NCBI GenBank assembly: GCA_934525325.1
Contig: CAKSZE010000002.1
Coordinates: 6,755 to 70,754, forward strand
Source: an uncultured Faecalibacterium sp.
GTDB taxonomy: Bacteria > Bacillota > Clostridia > Oscillospirales > Ruminococcaceae
DNA: 64,000 nt
Direction of reading: 5' to 3'
Every line of letters begins with the position of its first letter. Within the stretch, counting starts at the first letter, position 1. Under the pieces are notes generated by a model. It was not told the origin of the DNA and did no database searches. It was given only the letters and a program-made list of their open reading frames with translations. Both the position numbers and the translations under genes were made by a program. Positions 32,714 through 40,921 of this stretch are shown in pieces.

Positions 32714-32787
32714 TGGTTGGGGATGAGAGAATCGAACTCCCACAAGTAGAGTCAGAGTCTACCGCACTACCACTATGCAAATCCCCA
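32714..32787 (-). tRNA. tRNA-Gln(CTG)
   Basis: Minus-strand acceptor TGGGGAT pairs with ATCCCCA, the U1-A72 pair typical of glutamine tRNA, followed by ACCA. The anticodon loop CTCTGAC gives CTG, reading CAG. Confidence 0.95.
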
Positions 32788-32831
32788 ATATTCGGTTCTG
32801 TCAGCCGCGCCGCGCGTTGCTGACAAGGGAT

Positions 32832-32860
32832 ATTATACACGCCTGCAGGCTGCTTGTCAA
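32832..32860 (-). promoter_or_regulatory. Sigma-A promoter for the tRNA-Gln/tRNA-Pro pair
   Basis: Minus-strand TTGACA, 17-nt spacer, TATAAT, both boxes perfect, 45 nt before tRNA-Gln. Confidence 0.93.
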
Positions 32861-32939
32861 CCATTTTTTCAGTTTTTCTGTAAAAGTTTTTGCAGCAGCT
32901 TTCCGTTGTACACAGGCTTGTAAATTTTTGGTTTTTCTC

Positions 32940-32968
32940 TTGACAGCACTCCCCTTTCGGAATACTCT
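32940..32968 (+). promoter_or_regulatory. Sigma-A promoter for pfkA
   Basis: TTGACA, 17-nt spacer, TACTCT, about 90 nt before the ATG. Confidence 0.75.
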
Positions 32969-33059
32969 AATACTATAAAGAGGTAGGATCCCGGTCAGCC
33001 CGGCACCCTTTGCCGGACCGTTCGGCTTTGCCTGAATGATAATGAAAGAGGGTATTTGA

Positions 33060-34139
33060 ATGAAAAAACGTGTTGGTATCCTTACTTCCGGCGGCGATTG
33101 CCCGGGCCTGAACGCCACCATCCGCGGCGTTGCAAAAGCACTGTACGCCCGCATGGGGGATAACGTGGAGATCGTGGGCATCGCCAACGGTTACAGCGGC
33201 CTGATCAACGGCGACTACCGCGAGATGAACGAGGACGATTTCCGCGGCATCCTGACCTTGGGCGGCACCATTCTGGGCACCAAGCGCACCCCCTTCAAGA
33301 TGATGCGTGTGGTGGAGGACGACAACATTGATAAGGTCGCCGCCATGAAAAAGACCTACAAGGCCGCCAAGCTCGACTGCCTGCTGTGTCTGGGCGGCAA
33401 CGGCACCCACAAGACCGCTAACCTGCTCTCGCAGGAGGGACTGAACATCATCGGCCTGCCCAAGACCATCGACAATGACATCTACGGCACCGACGTGACC
33501 TTCGGCTTCCATACCGCTGTGGATATCGCCACGGACGTCATCGACCGCATCCACACCACTGCCGGCAGTCACAGCCGCGTGATGTGCATTGAGATCATGG
33601 GCAACAAGGCCGGCTGGCTTACCCTGTACTCTGGCATTGCCGGCGGTGCGGACATCATCCTGCTGCCTGAGCTGCCTTACGATATTGACCGCGTGTGCGA
33701 GGCCGTGGAGCGCCGCGCCAAGAAGGGCTCGAACTTCTCCATCCTTGCCGTGGCCGAGGGTGCCATCAACACCGAGGAAGCCCGCATGAAGCGCAAGGAC
33801 TGGATGGCCAAGCGTGCCGAGACAGGCCTTGGCACCACCGCCACCAACCGCATTGCGCAGGCGGTGCAGAAAAAGACCGGCATGGAGACCCGCGTGTGCA
33901 TCCCGGGCCACATGCAGCGCGGCGGCAGCCCCAGCGCCTACGACCGTGTGCTGGCCACCCAGTTTGGCAGCTATGCCGCGCAGCTGGTGGAGGTGGAGCG
34001 CTACGGCGTGACTGTGGCCATGGTGAACCGCCGGGTGACTGAGAACCGTCTGGCAGACATTGCCGGCAAGACCCGCAATGTGCCCGAAAACTGCGAACTG
34101 CTGAACGTGGCACGCCGCATGGGCGTCTGTCTGGGTTAA
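33060..34139 (+). CDS. pfkA: 6-phosphofructokinase
   Basis: A 359-residue glycolytic enzyme that phosphorylates fructose-6-phosphate. Motifs are ILTSGGDCPGLNATIRG at the N-terminus, GGNGTHKTA at 112-120 and PKTIDND at 134-140 with catalytic D138. Compared with the E. coli enzyme, the donor-site pair is G115 (as in ATP enzymes) with K135 (as in pyrophosphate enzymes), and the metal-binding Asp in GGDG is Asn114. Phosphoryl donor is therefore uncertain. The ATG at 33060 follows a GAAAGAGGG stretch. It is monocistronic and has a terminator. Confidence 0.93.
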   Translation: MKKRVGILTSGGDCPGLNATIRGVAKALYARMGDNVEIVGIANGYSGLINGDYREMNEDDFRGILTLGGTILGTKRTPFKMMRVVEDDNIDKVAAMKKTYKAAKLDCLLCLGGNGTHKTANLLSQEGLNIIGLPKTIDNDIYGTDVTFGFHTAVDIATDVIDRIHTTAGSHSRVMCIEIMGNKAGWLTLYSGIAGGADIILLPELPYDIDRVCEAVERRAKKGSNFSILAVAEGAINTEEARMKRKDWMAKRAETGLGTTATNRIAQAVQKKTGMETRVCIPGHMQRGGSPSAYDRVLATQFGSYAAQLVEVERYGVTVAMVNRRVTENRLADIAGKTRNVPENCELLNVARRMGVCLG

Positions 34140-34171
34140 GCCCTGCCCGCAAGCGGGAACACTGAGAAAAG

Positions 34172-34214
34172 CGAGACACCGGAGAGTCTGCTGGCTTTCC
34201 GGTGTCTTGTTTTA
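34172..34214 (+). terminator. Terminator after pfkA
   Basis: AGACACCGGA and TTCCGGTGTCT around a 13-nt loop, followed by TGTTTT. Confidence 0.85.
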
Positions 34215-34291
34215 TGCTCAGCGTAAAACGGCTTTTTGCGGTGAATTTTGTTGTTGAAGCCGCGCTTTCTGTCCCAAGTGCGCAAAAAAGG

Positions 34292-34320
34292 TTGTCAAAA
34301 CAGGAAAAACAGGGTATGAT
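34292..34320 (+). promoter_or_regulatory. Sigma-A promoter for pepT
   Basis: TTGTCA, 17-nt spacer, TATGAT, 58 nt before the ATG at 34379. Confidence 0.78.
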
Positions 34321-34378
34321 AGAAGCTGGATCGCAAAACTGTGATCCTTCAATATTGCTAAAGGAGTGTGCTTTTGTT

Positions 34379-35596
34379 ATGCGCGCCTATGAACGACTGC
34401 TTGATTACGTCAGGGTCTATACCACCTCGGATCCGGAGTCCGGCACCCATCCTTCCGCTGCGCGGGAGTTTGATCTGGCTCACAAGCTGGTGGAGGAGCT
34501 GAAGGCTCTGGGCGTGGAGGACGCCCGGGTGGACGAGCACTGCTACGTCTACGGCTCCCTGCCCGCCACCCCCGGCTGCGAGGAAAAGCCCGCGCTGGGT
34601 CTGATCGCCCACATGGACACCGCCCCGGATGCCAGCGGCGAGAACGTGAACCCCATCCTGCACGAGAACTATGACGGCGGCGATGTGGTGCTGCCCGCCA
34701 CCGGCAAGGTGATGAAGGTTTCTGCCTTCCCCTTCCTTGCCTCCATGAAGGGCGAGACCCTGATCACCACCGACGGCACCACCCTGCTGGGTGCAGACGA
34801 CAAAGCCGGTGTGGCTGAGATCATGACCGCTGTGGAGACCGTCATCCGCGAGGGCCGTCCCCACGGCAAGCTGTGCATCGGCTTTACCCCGGACGAGGAG
34901 ATCGGCGAGGGTGCCGACCTGTTCGATATCCCCGGCTTTGGCGCAGACTTTGCCTACACGGTGGACGGCGGCGATGCCGGTGACATCGAGTACGAGAACT
35001 TCAACGCCGCTGCTGCCACCGTGACCATCCACGGCTTCTCGGTGCACCCCGGCTCTGCCAAGGACACCATGATCAACGCCTCCAACGTTGCCATGGAGTT
35101 CCACGGCGCTCTGCCCGTGATGGCACGTCCTGAGACCACTGAGGGGCGTCAGGGCTTCTACCACCTGTGCCAGATGTACGGCGATGTCACCACCGCAAAG
35201 CTGGGCTACATCCTGCGCGATCACGATGCCGCCAAGCTGCAGTTCAAAAAGGACAATATGCAGGACATTGCCGATTACCTGAACGGCAAGTACGGCGCAG
35301 GCACCGTAGAAGTAGAGATCAAGGACAGCTACCGCAATATGCTGGAAAAGATCAAGCCCCACTTCCACCTCATCGAGACCGCCCGCAAGGCTGTGCGCAT
35401 GGCTGGTCTGGAGCCGGTGGAGGTGCCCGTGCGCGGCGGCACCGATGGCGCTACCCTGAGCTGGAATGGTCTGCCCTGCCCCAACCTGGGCACCGGCGGC
35501 TTCAACTTCCACGGCGTATGCGAGTGCACCACCGTGGAGCGGATGGACCGCTGCACCGAGATCGTGCTGAATATCATCTCCCTGTACGCAGAGTGA
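34379..35596 (+). CDS. pepT: Peptidase T (tripeptide aminopeptidase)
   Basis: A 405-residue zinc aminopeptidase of the M20B family that releases the N-terminal residue of tripeptides in the cytoplasm. Metal ligands and catalytic acids are in GLIAHMDTAPDASG, GADDKAGVAEI, FTPDEEIGEG (catalytic Glu) and YTVDGG. The dimerisation domain has GFSVHPGSAKDTMINA. The C-terminal PNLGTGGFNFHG carries the last zinc His. The ATG at 34379 fits the family N-terminus (RAYERLLDYVRVYTTSD); the open frame before it spans the promoter. Confidence 0.96.
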   Translation: MRAYERLLDYVRVYTTSDPESGTHPSAAREFDLAHKLVEELKALGVEDARVDEHCYVYGSLPATPGCEEKPALGLIAHMDTAPDASGENVNPILHENYDGGDVVLPATGKVMKVSAFPFLASMKGETLITTDGTTLLGADDKAGVAEIMTAVETVIREGRPHGKLCIGFTPDEEIGEGADLFDIPGFGADFAYTVDGGDAGDIEYENFNAAAATVTIHGFSVHPGSAKDTMINASNVAMEFHGALPVMARPETTEGRQGFYHLCQMYGDVTTAKLGYILRDHDAAKLQFKKDNMQDIADYLNGKYGAGTVEVEIKDSYRNMLEKIKPHFHLIETARKAVRMAGLEPVEVPVRGGTDGATLSWNGLPCPNLGTGGFNFHGVCECTTVERMDRCTEIVLNIISLYAE

Positions 35597-35656
35597 TTCG
35601 CCTTTTTCCGTGAAAAAGCTTTCCGCGTGAAAACGATCTGTCCCTATCATTCAACA

Positions 35657-35700
35657 TAAAAGCGGCGGCTGCACAGTGCTTTGTGCAGCCGCCGCTTTTT
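35657..35700. terminator. Bidirectional terminator between pepT and trkH
   Basis: AAAAGCGGCGGCTGCAC and complement around an 8-nt loop, serving both convergent genes. Confidence 0.9.
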
Positions 35701-35703
35701 CAT

Positions 35704-37101
35704 TTAACCTACGTTGATATGTCCCACCGGCATGATCTTGCGCTTGTTGTCGTCCGGTTTTGCGGTCAGGCTCATGGCAAAAGCCACCGGGCCCACACGA
35801 CCCATGAACATGACCAGCATATACAGGATCTTTGCCCCGCTGTTCAGCTGGCTGGTCACGCCTACGGAAAGGCCCACCGTGCCAAAGGCCGAGCAGGACT
35901 CGAAGATGGCGTCCACCACCGACACGGCGTCCGAGGTGTTGTAGTACACCACGATGGCCGAACCGATGGCTGCCGCCGCGCCCAGCACGATAATGGTCAG
36001 GGCGCGGTAGACCGTCTTGGACTCGATATGATGGTCAGCGATCACGCAGTCGTCGCGCCCCTGCGCCACGCTGCGGATGGTCAGGATGATGACCGCGAAG
36101 GTGGTCACCTTCACGCCGCCGCCGGTAGAGCCGGGCGCTGCACCGATGAATTGCAGCACACTCATGAGCAGCTTGCTCAGGGTGCCGCAGGAGGCTAGGT
36201 CCACGGTGTTCATACCGGCAGTACGGGTAGACACCGACTGGAACAGTGAAGCCATCACTTTGCCGGACACCGACAGCCCGCCCATCGTGGCGGGGTTGTT
36301 CCACTCCATCAGTCCCAGCCCCAGCGCGCCGCCCAGCCACAGGATCACCGAGAAGGACAGCACCACCTTGGCGTGCAGGGACAGGCGGCGTTTTTTGTAC
36401 CACTGGCACAGCTCCACCCAGACCATAAAGCCCAGACCGCCGGAGATGATCATGAACATGATCACCGCCTGCACATAGTAGTTGTTGACATAGGGCACCA
36501 GCGAGGAGTACGCCCCGAACCGTCCGAACAGGTCGAAGCCCGCATTGCAGAAAGCCGAAATGGCGGTGAACACGCTGATCCAGACACCCTCCAGCCCGAA
36601 CTGCGGCACAAAGGCGAACATCAGCAGCAGAATGCCAATGCCCTCAAACATTGCTGCCAGCCCTACCACGATCTTCAGCACGCTTTTGGCCTGATCGTAG
36701 CCGTCTGCCGAGACGCTCTCGCCTAGCAGACGCAGATCCCGGAAGCCCATGCGCCGGCGCATGGCCAGCGCAAAAAAGCTGGTAAGAGTAACAAGGCCAA
36801 GGCCGCCAACCTGAATGAGCAGCAGCACCACCGCCTGCCCGAACCATGTGAACTGCGTCCATGTATCCCGCACCACCAGACCGGTGACGCAGGTGGCGCT
36901 GGTGGCTGTGAACATAGCGTTGAGCACATCCAGCCGTCCATGCCTGCTGGCAATGGGCAAAGTGAGCAGCAGCGTGCCCAGCGCGATGACGATAATAAAG
37001 CTGACGCAGATGATCTGGGTCGGAGTACTCAGTCCAAGCTTTCTCCGCCGGACCGACCTCTGGTGCCGCAGCTTTTTGCGGATATTTTTTATCTTTTCCA
37101 T
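35704..37101 (-). CDS. TrkH/KtrB potassium uptake channel subunit
   Basis: A 465-residue membrane protein of the Trk/Ktr/HKT family, importing K+. Four pore loops are visible: SATCVTGLVV, SAFCNAGFDLF, STRTAGMNT and SAFGTVGLSVGVT, each with the central filter Gly. About eight helices surround them. The N-terminus is basic (KKLRHQRSVRRRKLG) and cytoplasmic. The regulatory partner TrkA/KtrA, usually adjacent, is absent here. The ATG at 37101 has GGGAGGA upstream. It is divergent from tRNA-Arg. Confidence 0.94.
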   Translation of the reverse strand: MEKIKNIRKKLRHQRSVRRRKLGLSTPTQIICVSFIIVIALGTLLLTLPIASRHGRLDVLNAMFTATSATCVTGLVVRDTWTQFTWFGQAVVLLLIQVGGLGLVTLTSFFALAMRRRMGFRDLRLLGESVSADGYDQAKSVLKIVVGLAAMFEGIGILLLMFAFVPQFGLEGVWISVFTAISAFCNAGFDLFGRFGAYSSLVPYVNNYYVQAVIMFMIISGGLGFMVWVELCQWYKKRRLSLHAKVVLSFSVILWLGGALGLGLMEWNNPATMGGLSVSGKVMASLFQSVSTRTAGMNTVDLASCGTLSKLLMSVLQFIGAAPGSTGGGVKVTTFAVIILTIRSVAQGRDDCVIADHHIESKTVYRALTIIVLGAAAAIGSAIVVYYNTSDAVSVVDAIFESCSAFGTVGLSVGVTSQLNSGAKILYMLVMFMGRVGPVAFAMSLTAKPDDNKRKIMPVGHINVG

Positions 37102-37175
37102 AGCATCCTCCCTGCGCAGCACACAGCCGCTTTGCATTCCCTTATAGCATACACCATTTTGCCCGCAGGTTCAAC

Positions 37176-37204
37176 TTGATTTTACAGCCCGGTTGCGGTA
37201 TTAT
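37176..37204 (+). promoter_or_regulatory. Sigma-A promoter for tRNA-Arg
   Basis: TTGATT, 17-nt spacer, TATTAT, about 55 nt before the tRNA. Confidence 0.78.
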
Positions 37205-37258
37205 AATATGGTACTGTGTTTTTGGGGGCTTTTCTGTGCCCTAAGGATGCAGACCCGT

Positions 37259-37335
37259 GTCTCCGTAGCTCAGCTGGATAGAGCGTCCGCCTCCTAAGCG
37301 GAAGGCCGTGTGTTCGAATCACATCGGGGACGCCA
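37259..37335 (+). tRNA. tRNA-Arg(CCT)
   Basis: Acceptor GTCTCCG pairs with CGGGGAC, discriminator G, encoded CCA. The anticodon loop CTCCTAA gives CCT, reading AGG. Confidence 0.96.
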
Positions 37336-37341
37336 GTGCAA

Positions 37342-37387
37342 AAACCAAGCCCGGAAGGTCTATGAACCCTCCGGGCTTGGTTTTTTC
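37342..37387. terminator. Terminator after tRNA-Arg
   Basis: AAACCAAGCCCGGA and TCCGGGCTTGGTTT around a 14-nt loop, followed by TTTT. It could also serve the minus-strand gene ending at 37411. Confidence 0.88.
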
Positions 37388-37410
37388 TATTGAAAGCGCC
37401 ACCGCAACGC

Positions 37411-38325
37411 TCACACCAGCCTTGCCCCGGCGTGGGGCAGGCTTTCCGCTCCAAGGCTTTGCAACTTTTGGGGCAGGGCGGCAAGATCGCCGCCGGTATA
37501 GTACCAGCCCGCAGCCAGCGCTGCCAGTGCCAGCAGCAGAAGCACTGCCAGCGCCTTGCCCAGCCTGCGGCACTTCGGACGCGGCGGCGCGGGCGGTGCC
37601 GCCGCGAGGGTGGCAGGGGTCAGGGCTGCATCCGGCACGGCTTTGCCGTAGGGCTGCCAGCTTGTGCCCCCTGCCTGCGGCAGACCGCAGACGGCGCGGC
37701 GCAGCATATCCAACAGCCACAGCCCGGGGTTCTCGTCCATTGCTGTGCACCGCAGCCAGCAGCCCTTTTTGCCGCCCACCAGCAGCAGGCGGCTTTGGGG
37801 CAGTTCCACACAGCCCACCGCCAGCGCGGCACCGGTCAGCCGCTGCATGGCCCGCACCCGCGCCAGTGTGCGGGCAGGTTCTGCCTGCGGTGCCTTGCGC
37901 AGCTTGCGGCTGAGCCGGGCGTTGAGCGCGGCATTGGCGTAGCTCATGGCGCCAAAATCGAACACCTTTTCCGCGCCGGGAAGGTTCTCCAGCCGGGTCT
38001 CCAGCAGTGCCCCGGCGGCGGCATCGCTGCACACCAAAAGCTTGCGGTGCTGCTCCAGCGCCTGCACTGCGGCGGCGGCAAGGGTCTGCTCCCCTTCCCC
38101 ATACAGTGCCGGAGCAAGGCTTGTCCGCAGCAGCTGCACCGCCCGGTGCAGCTGCTGCGGGGTGCTGCTTTGCAGCGCCACCAGCGTTTCCGCACCCCGA
38201 GTGCGGCAGTGTACCGTGCCCTGCCAGCTATCCGGTAGGGCTGCCACAGCCTTTTGCACGGTCTGCTCCGGCGCACCGAACAGCCGCAGCACGCAGCCTG
38301 CCGGACGGTTTTCTTCCTTTGACAT
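37411..38325 (-). CDS. CinA-like degenerate paralogue with C-terminal membrane anchor
   Basis: A 304-residue protein lying 33 nt downstream of cinA. Read side by side with CinA, it covers the middle (KH-like) and C-terminal deamidase domains but lacks the N-terminal MoCF domain. Segments correspond in order: VLRLFGAP with LRVLGGES; TVHCRTRGAETLVAL with AIYCKTGECEIRITA; LLVCSDAAAGALLE with LTIATAESCTGGMIAQ; LPGAEKVFDFGAMSYANA with VSGASEVFGYGFVTYWEQ. The catalytic Ser of AESCTGG is Ala here, and the TGLAGPGGG loop is missing. A basic RPKCRRLGK and a hydrophobic helix (about residues 255-276) follow, then a 28-residue tail. It is therefore probably an inactive, membrane-tethered partner or regulator of CinA (inference). 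Confidence 0.82.
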   Translation of the reverse strand: MSKEENRPAGCVLRLFGAPEQTVQKAVAALPDSWQGTVHCRTRGAETLVALQSSTPQQLHRAVQLLRTSLAPALYGEGEQTLAAAAVQALEQHRKLLVCSDAAAGALLETRLENLPGAEKVFDFGAMSYANAALNARLSRKLRKAPQAEPARTLARVRAMQRLTGAALAVGCVELPQSRLLLVGGKKGCWLRCTAMDENPGLWLLDMLRRAVCGLPQAGGTSWQPYGKAVPDAALTPATLAAAPPAPPRPKCRRLGKALAVLLLLALAALAAGWYYTGGDLAALPQKLQSLGAESLPHAGARLV

Positions 38326-38358
38326 GACGCATCCCCCCTGCGGCCGCAGGGGCCGCCT

Positions 38359-39678
38359 TTACTCTGCCCGCAGGGTCTCGTCCAAGGCGGTCAGGGCGGC
38401 GGGGTCATGCTGTGCGCTTTCGGGCAACACCTGCGTACCGGCAGGGGTCTTGCCCTGTGCCAGACGCAGCGCCAGTTCCAGCGCAGTCTGTGCGGCGCGG
38501 GCGCGGATGAGCGCGCGGTCCGGACGGGAGACGAACAGCTTTTTCACATACACCCTGTCTCCCCGGGCTGCGCCCAGATACACCGTACCCACAGGCCGGA
38601 CGGCGTCGCCGCCGCCGGGGCCTGCCAGACCGGTAACACTGACCGCGATATCCGCACCGGCGGCTTTTGCCGCACCCAGCGCCATCTGCGCCGCCACGGG
38701 AGCCGACACCACATTATATTGCGCAATGACCGCCGGGTCCACCCCGACAAGCTTCGCCTTGGCCTGCTCCCAGTAGGTCACAAAGCCGTAGCCGAATACC
38801 TCGCTTGCGCCGGACACGTTGGTCAAGCGCTGGGCGATCATGCCGCCGGTGCAGCTTTCGGCAGTGGCAATGGTCAGGCCGTTGGCCCGCAGCGTATGCA
38901 CCACCGTTTCTTCTAACCCGGCGACATCCTCATCATACACCGCATCGCCCAGCAGATCATAGAACTTTTTGGCGTAGGCGCGGCACATGGTCTGCGCCTC
39001 GGCGTCGTTCTGCGCCCGGGCGGTGATGCGGATCTCGCACTCGCCGGTCTTGCAGTAGATGGCGGCGGTGGGGTTCGGGTTTTCCAGCAGCGGACGCACC
39101 CGGTATTCTAGGTTGCTCTCGCCGCCCAGCACCCGCAGCGTCAGGCTGTGCAGGGCGCAGCTCTGCCGTGCCAGCAGCAGCGGACGCACGCTTTCCTCCC
39201 ACATGGCCTTCATCTCATGGGGCACACCGGGCATCAGCACAGCACAATGGCCGTCCTGCTCGAACCATGCGCCCGGCGCAGTGCCGTGGTGGTTGACCAC
39301 CTTATGCCCGTGCACCGGCACCATGGCCTGCTTGCGGTTGTTGGGGGTGGTCTCGCGCCCGGTGCGGGTAAAGAAGTCTACGATCTTCTGCCACTCGTCC
39401 GGGTCAAAGGTAAGGGTATCGCCAAAGCAGGCGGCCACCGTCTCCTTGGTCAGGTCGTCTGCCGTGGGGCCCAGCCCGCCGGTGAACACCAGCAGGTCGC
39501 ACCGCTGCTTTGCTTCGTTGACAAACTCCGCCAGACGGCCATGGTTATCGCCGATGGTGCTCTGCCGCCGGACGGTGATGCCCAGCGCGGCAAGCTCCCG
39601 GCTGAGGTACTGGGCATTGGTGTTAAGAATGTTGCCGAGCAGCAGCTCGGTACCCACACTGATGATCTCTGCTGTCAT
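38359..39678 (-). CDS. cinA: CinA, nicotinamide-nucleotide amidase
   Basis: A 439-residue protein. The N-terminal MoCF-like domain (1-170) has ISVGTELLLGN, FTGGLGPTADDLTKE and MPGVPHEMKAM, which act on ADP-ribose or related substrates. A KH-like linker (175-260) follows. The C-terminal domain is the NMN deamidase, with AESCTGGMIA (catalytic Ser) and SVTGLAGPGGG. It recycles NMN to the NAD pool and is competence/damage-linked in some bacteria. The ATG at 39678 follows GAGGG; its upstream neighbour thiI ends 8 nt before, so they are cotranscribed. Confidence 0.95.
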   Translation of the reverse strand: MTAEIISVGTELLLGNILNTNAQYLSRELAALGITVRRQSTIGDNHGRLAEFVNEAKQRCDLLVFTGGLGPTADDLTKETVAACFGDTLTFDPDEWQKIVDFFTRTGRETTPNNRKQAMVPVHGHKVVNHHGTAPGAWFEQDGHCAVLMPGVPHEMKAMWEESVRPLLLARQSCALHSLTLRVLGGESNLEYRVRPLLENPNPTAAIYCKTGECEIRITARAQNDAEAQTMCRAYAKKFYDLLGDAVYDEDVAGLEETVVHTLRANGLTIATAESCTGGMIAQRLTNVSGASEVFGYGFVTYWEQAKAKLVGVDPAVIAQYNVVSAPVAAQMALGAAKAAGADIAVSVTGLAGPGGGDAVRPVGTVYLGAARGDRVYVKKLFVSRPDRALIRARAAQTALELALRLAQGKTPAGTQVLPESAQHDPAALTALDETLRAE

Positions 39679-39685
39679 GGACAAA

Positions 39686-40885
39686 TCAACCCTCGAATTC
39701 TACCTGATCGGTGATGCGCACCCGGATGCGCTCGGTCTGCTCTGCGGCTTCGGCTTCCAGCGCGGCAAGGCCGGGCATGGCAACTTCGGCGGCAAGGATC
39801 TCCTCCAGCTCGGGGCGGATCTTCGGATGCGGCGGGGTGAAGATGGTGCAGCAGTCCTCGTAAGGCAGGATGCTGGTCTCGAAGGTATTGATATGGCGGG
39901 AAGTCTCGATGATCTCGGTCTTGTCCATACCAATAAGCGGGCGCAGGATGGGCAGATCCTGTGCGGCATCGGTGCACTGCAAAGCCTTGACGGTCTGGCT
40001 TGCCACCTGTGCCAGACTTTCGCCGGTGACCAGTGCTTCGCAGCCCTGCTTTTTGGCAATCACGTTTGCAATGCGCATCATGCTGCGGCGCATCAGCACC
40101 GTAAACAGCACATCCGGGGCGTTATCCCGGATGTATTCCTGGGGTTTGGTGTAGGGCACCACAAACAGGTTGGCACTGCCGGTATACACGGTGATAAGCT
40201 GCGCCAGAGCCTTTACTTTCAGTTTTGCACGTTCAGAAGTATACGGAGGGGACGCAAAATGGATGTGATCCAGTGCCAGACCGCGCTTTGCCATACGATA
40301 TGCTGCCACCGGGCTGTCGATACCGCCGGAGAGCATATTCAGGGCACGGCCACTGGTGCCCACGGGCAGACCGCCCTCGCCCGGTATTTTCGGGCCGTGA
40401 ATATACGCACCGTAATCCCGGATCTCCACAATGACCTTGAACTGCGGGTTACGCACATCCACCTTCAGGTAGTTGTGCTTGCCCAGCAGGTAAGCGCCCA
40501 GCTCCCGCATCAGCTCCGGGCTGGTCATGGGGTAGGTCTTATCGGCGCGGCGGGCTTCCACCTTGAAGGTGCGGATGCCGTGCAGCTCGCTGCCCAAATA
40601 GTCCTCGGCGGTCTGGCAGATGGTATCGAAATCCTTTTCGCACACCACGGCGCGGCTGAGCGCGGCAAGGCCGAACACCTTGCTGACCCGCTCAAAGGCA
40701 AGATCCATATCCACGTCCTCTTCCTCAGGCTCCATATAAAAGGTGGACTGGGTGCAGTACACCTTGAACTTGCCCACCGTCTTGAGACGGTAGCGCAGGA
40801 TCTTCATCATGGCTGCTTCAAACTGGTTGCGGTTGAGGCCTTTCAGGGACATCTCGCCCTGATAGCCCATAATAATTTCCTTCAT
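39686..40885 (-). CDS. thiI: tRNA 4-thiouridine synthase ThiI
   Basis: A 399-residue enzyme that adds sulfur to U8 of tRNA and can supply sulfur for thiazole synthesis. The N-terminus has YQGEMSLKGLNR and a THUMP domain (about 60-165). The PP-loop ATP pyrophosphatase motif is MLSGGIDSPVAAYRM (about residue 185). CCTIFTPPHPKIRP follows. The C-terminal rhodanese domain of E. coli ThiI is missing, as in many Firmicutes, so sulfur probably comes directly from the adjacent cysteine desulfurase. The gap to that gene is 36 nt. Confidence 0.96.
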   Translation of the reverse strand: MKEIIMGYQGEMSLKGLNRNQFEAAMMKILRYRLKTVGKFKVYCTQSTFYMEPEEEDVDMDLAFERVSKVFGLAALSRAVVCEKDFDTICQTAEDYLGSELHGIRTFKVEARRADKTYPMTSPELMRELGAYLLGKHNYLKVDVRNPQFKVIVEIRDYGAYIHGPKIPGEGGLPVGTSGRALNMLSGGIDSPVAAYRMAKRGLALDHIHFASPPYTSERAKLKVKALAQLITVYTGSANLFVVPYTKPQEYIRDNAPDVLFTVLMRRSMMRIANVIAKKQGCEALVTGESLAQVASQTVKALQCTDAAQDLPILRPLIGMDKTEIIETSRHINTFETSILPYEDCCTIFTPPHPKIRPELEEILAAEVAMPGLAALEAEAAEQTERIRVRITDQVEFEG

Positions 40886-40921
40886 AAATGTTGCATCTCC
40901 TGATGGTAGGATTTGTGATTT

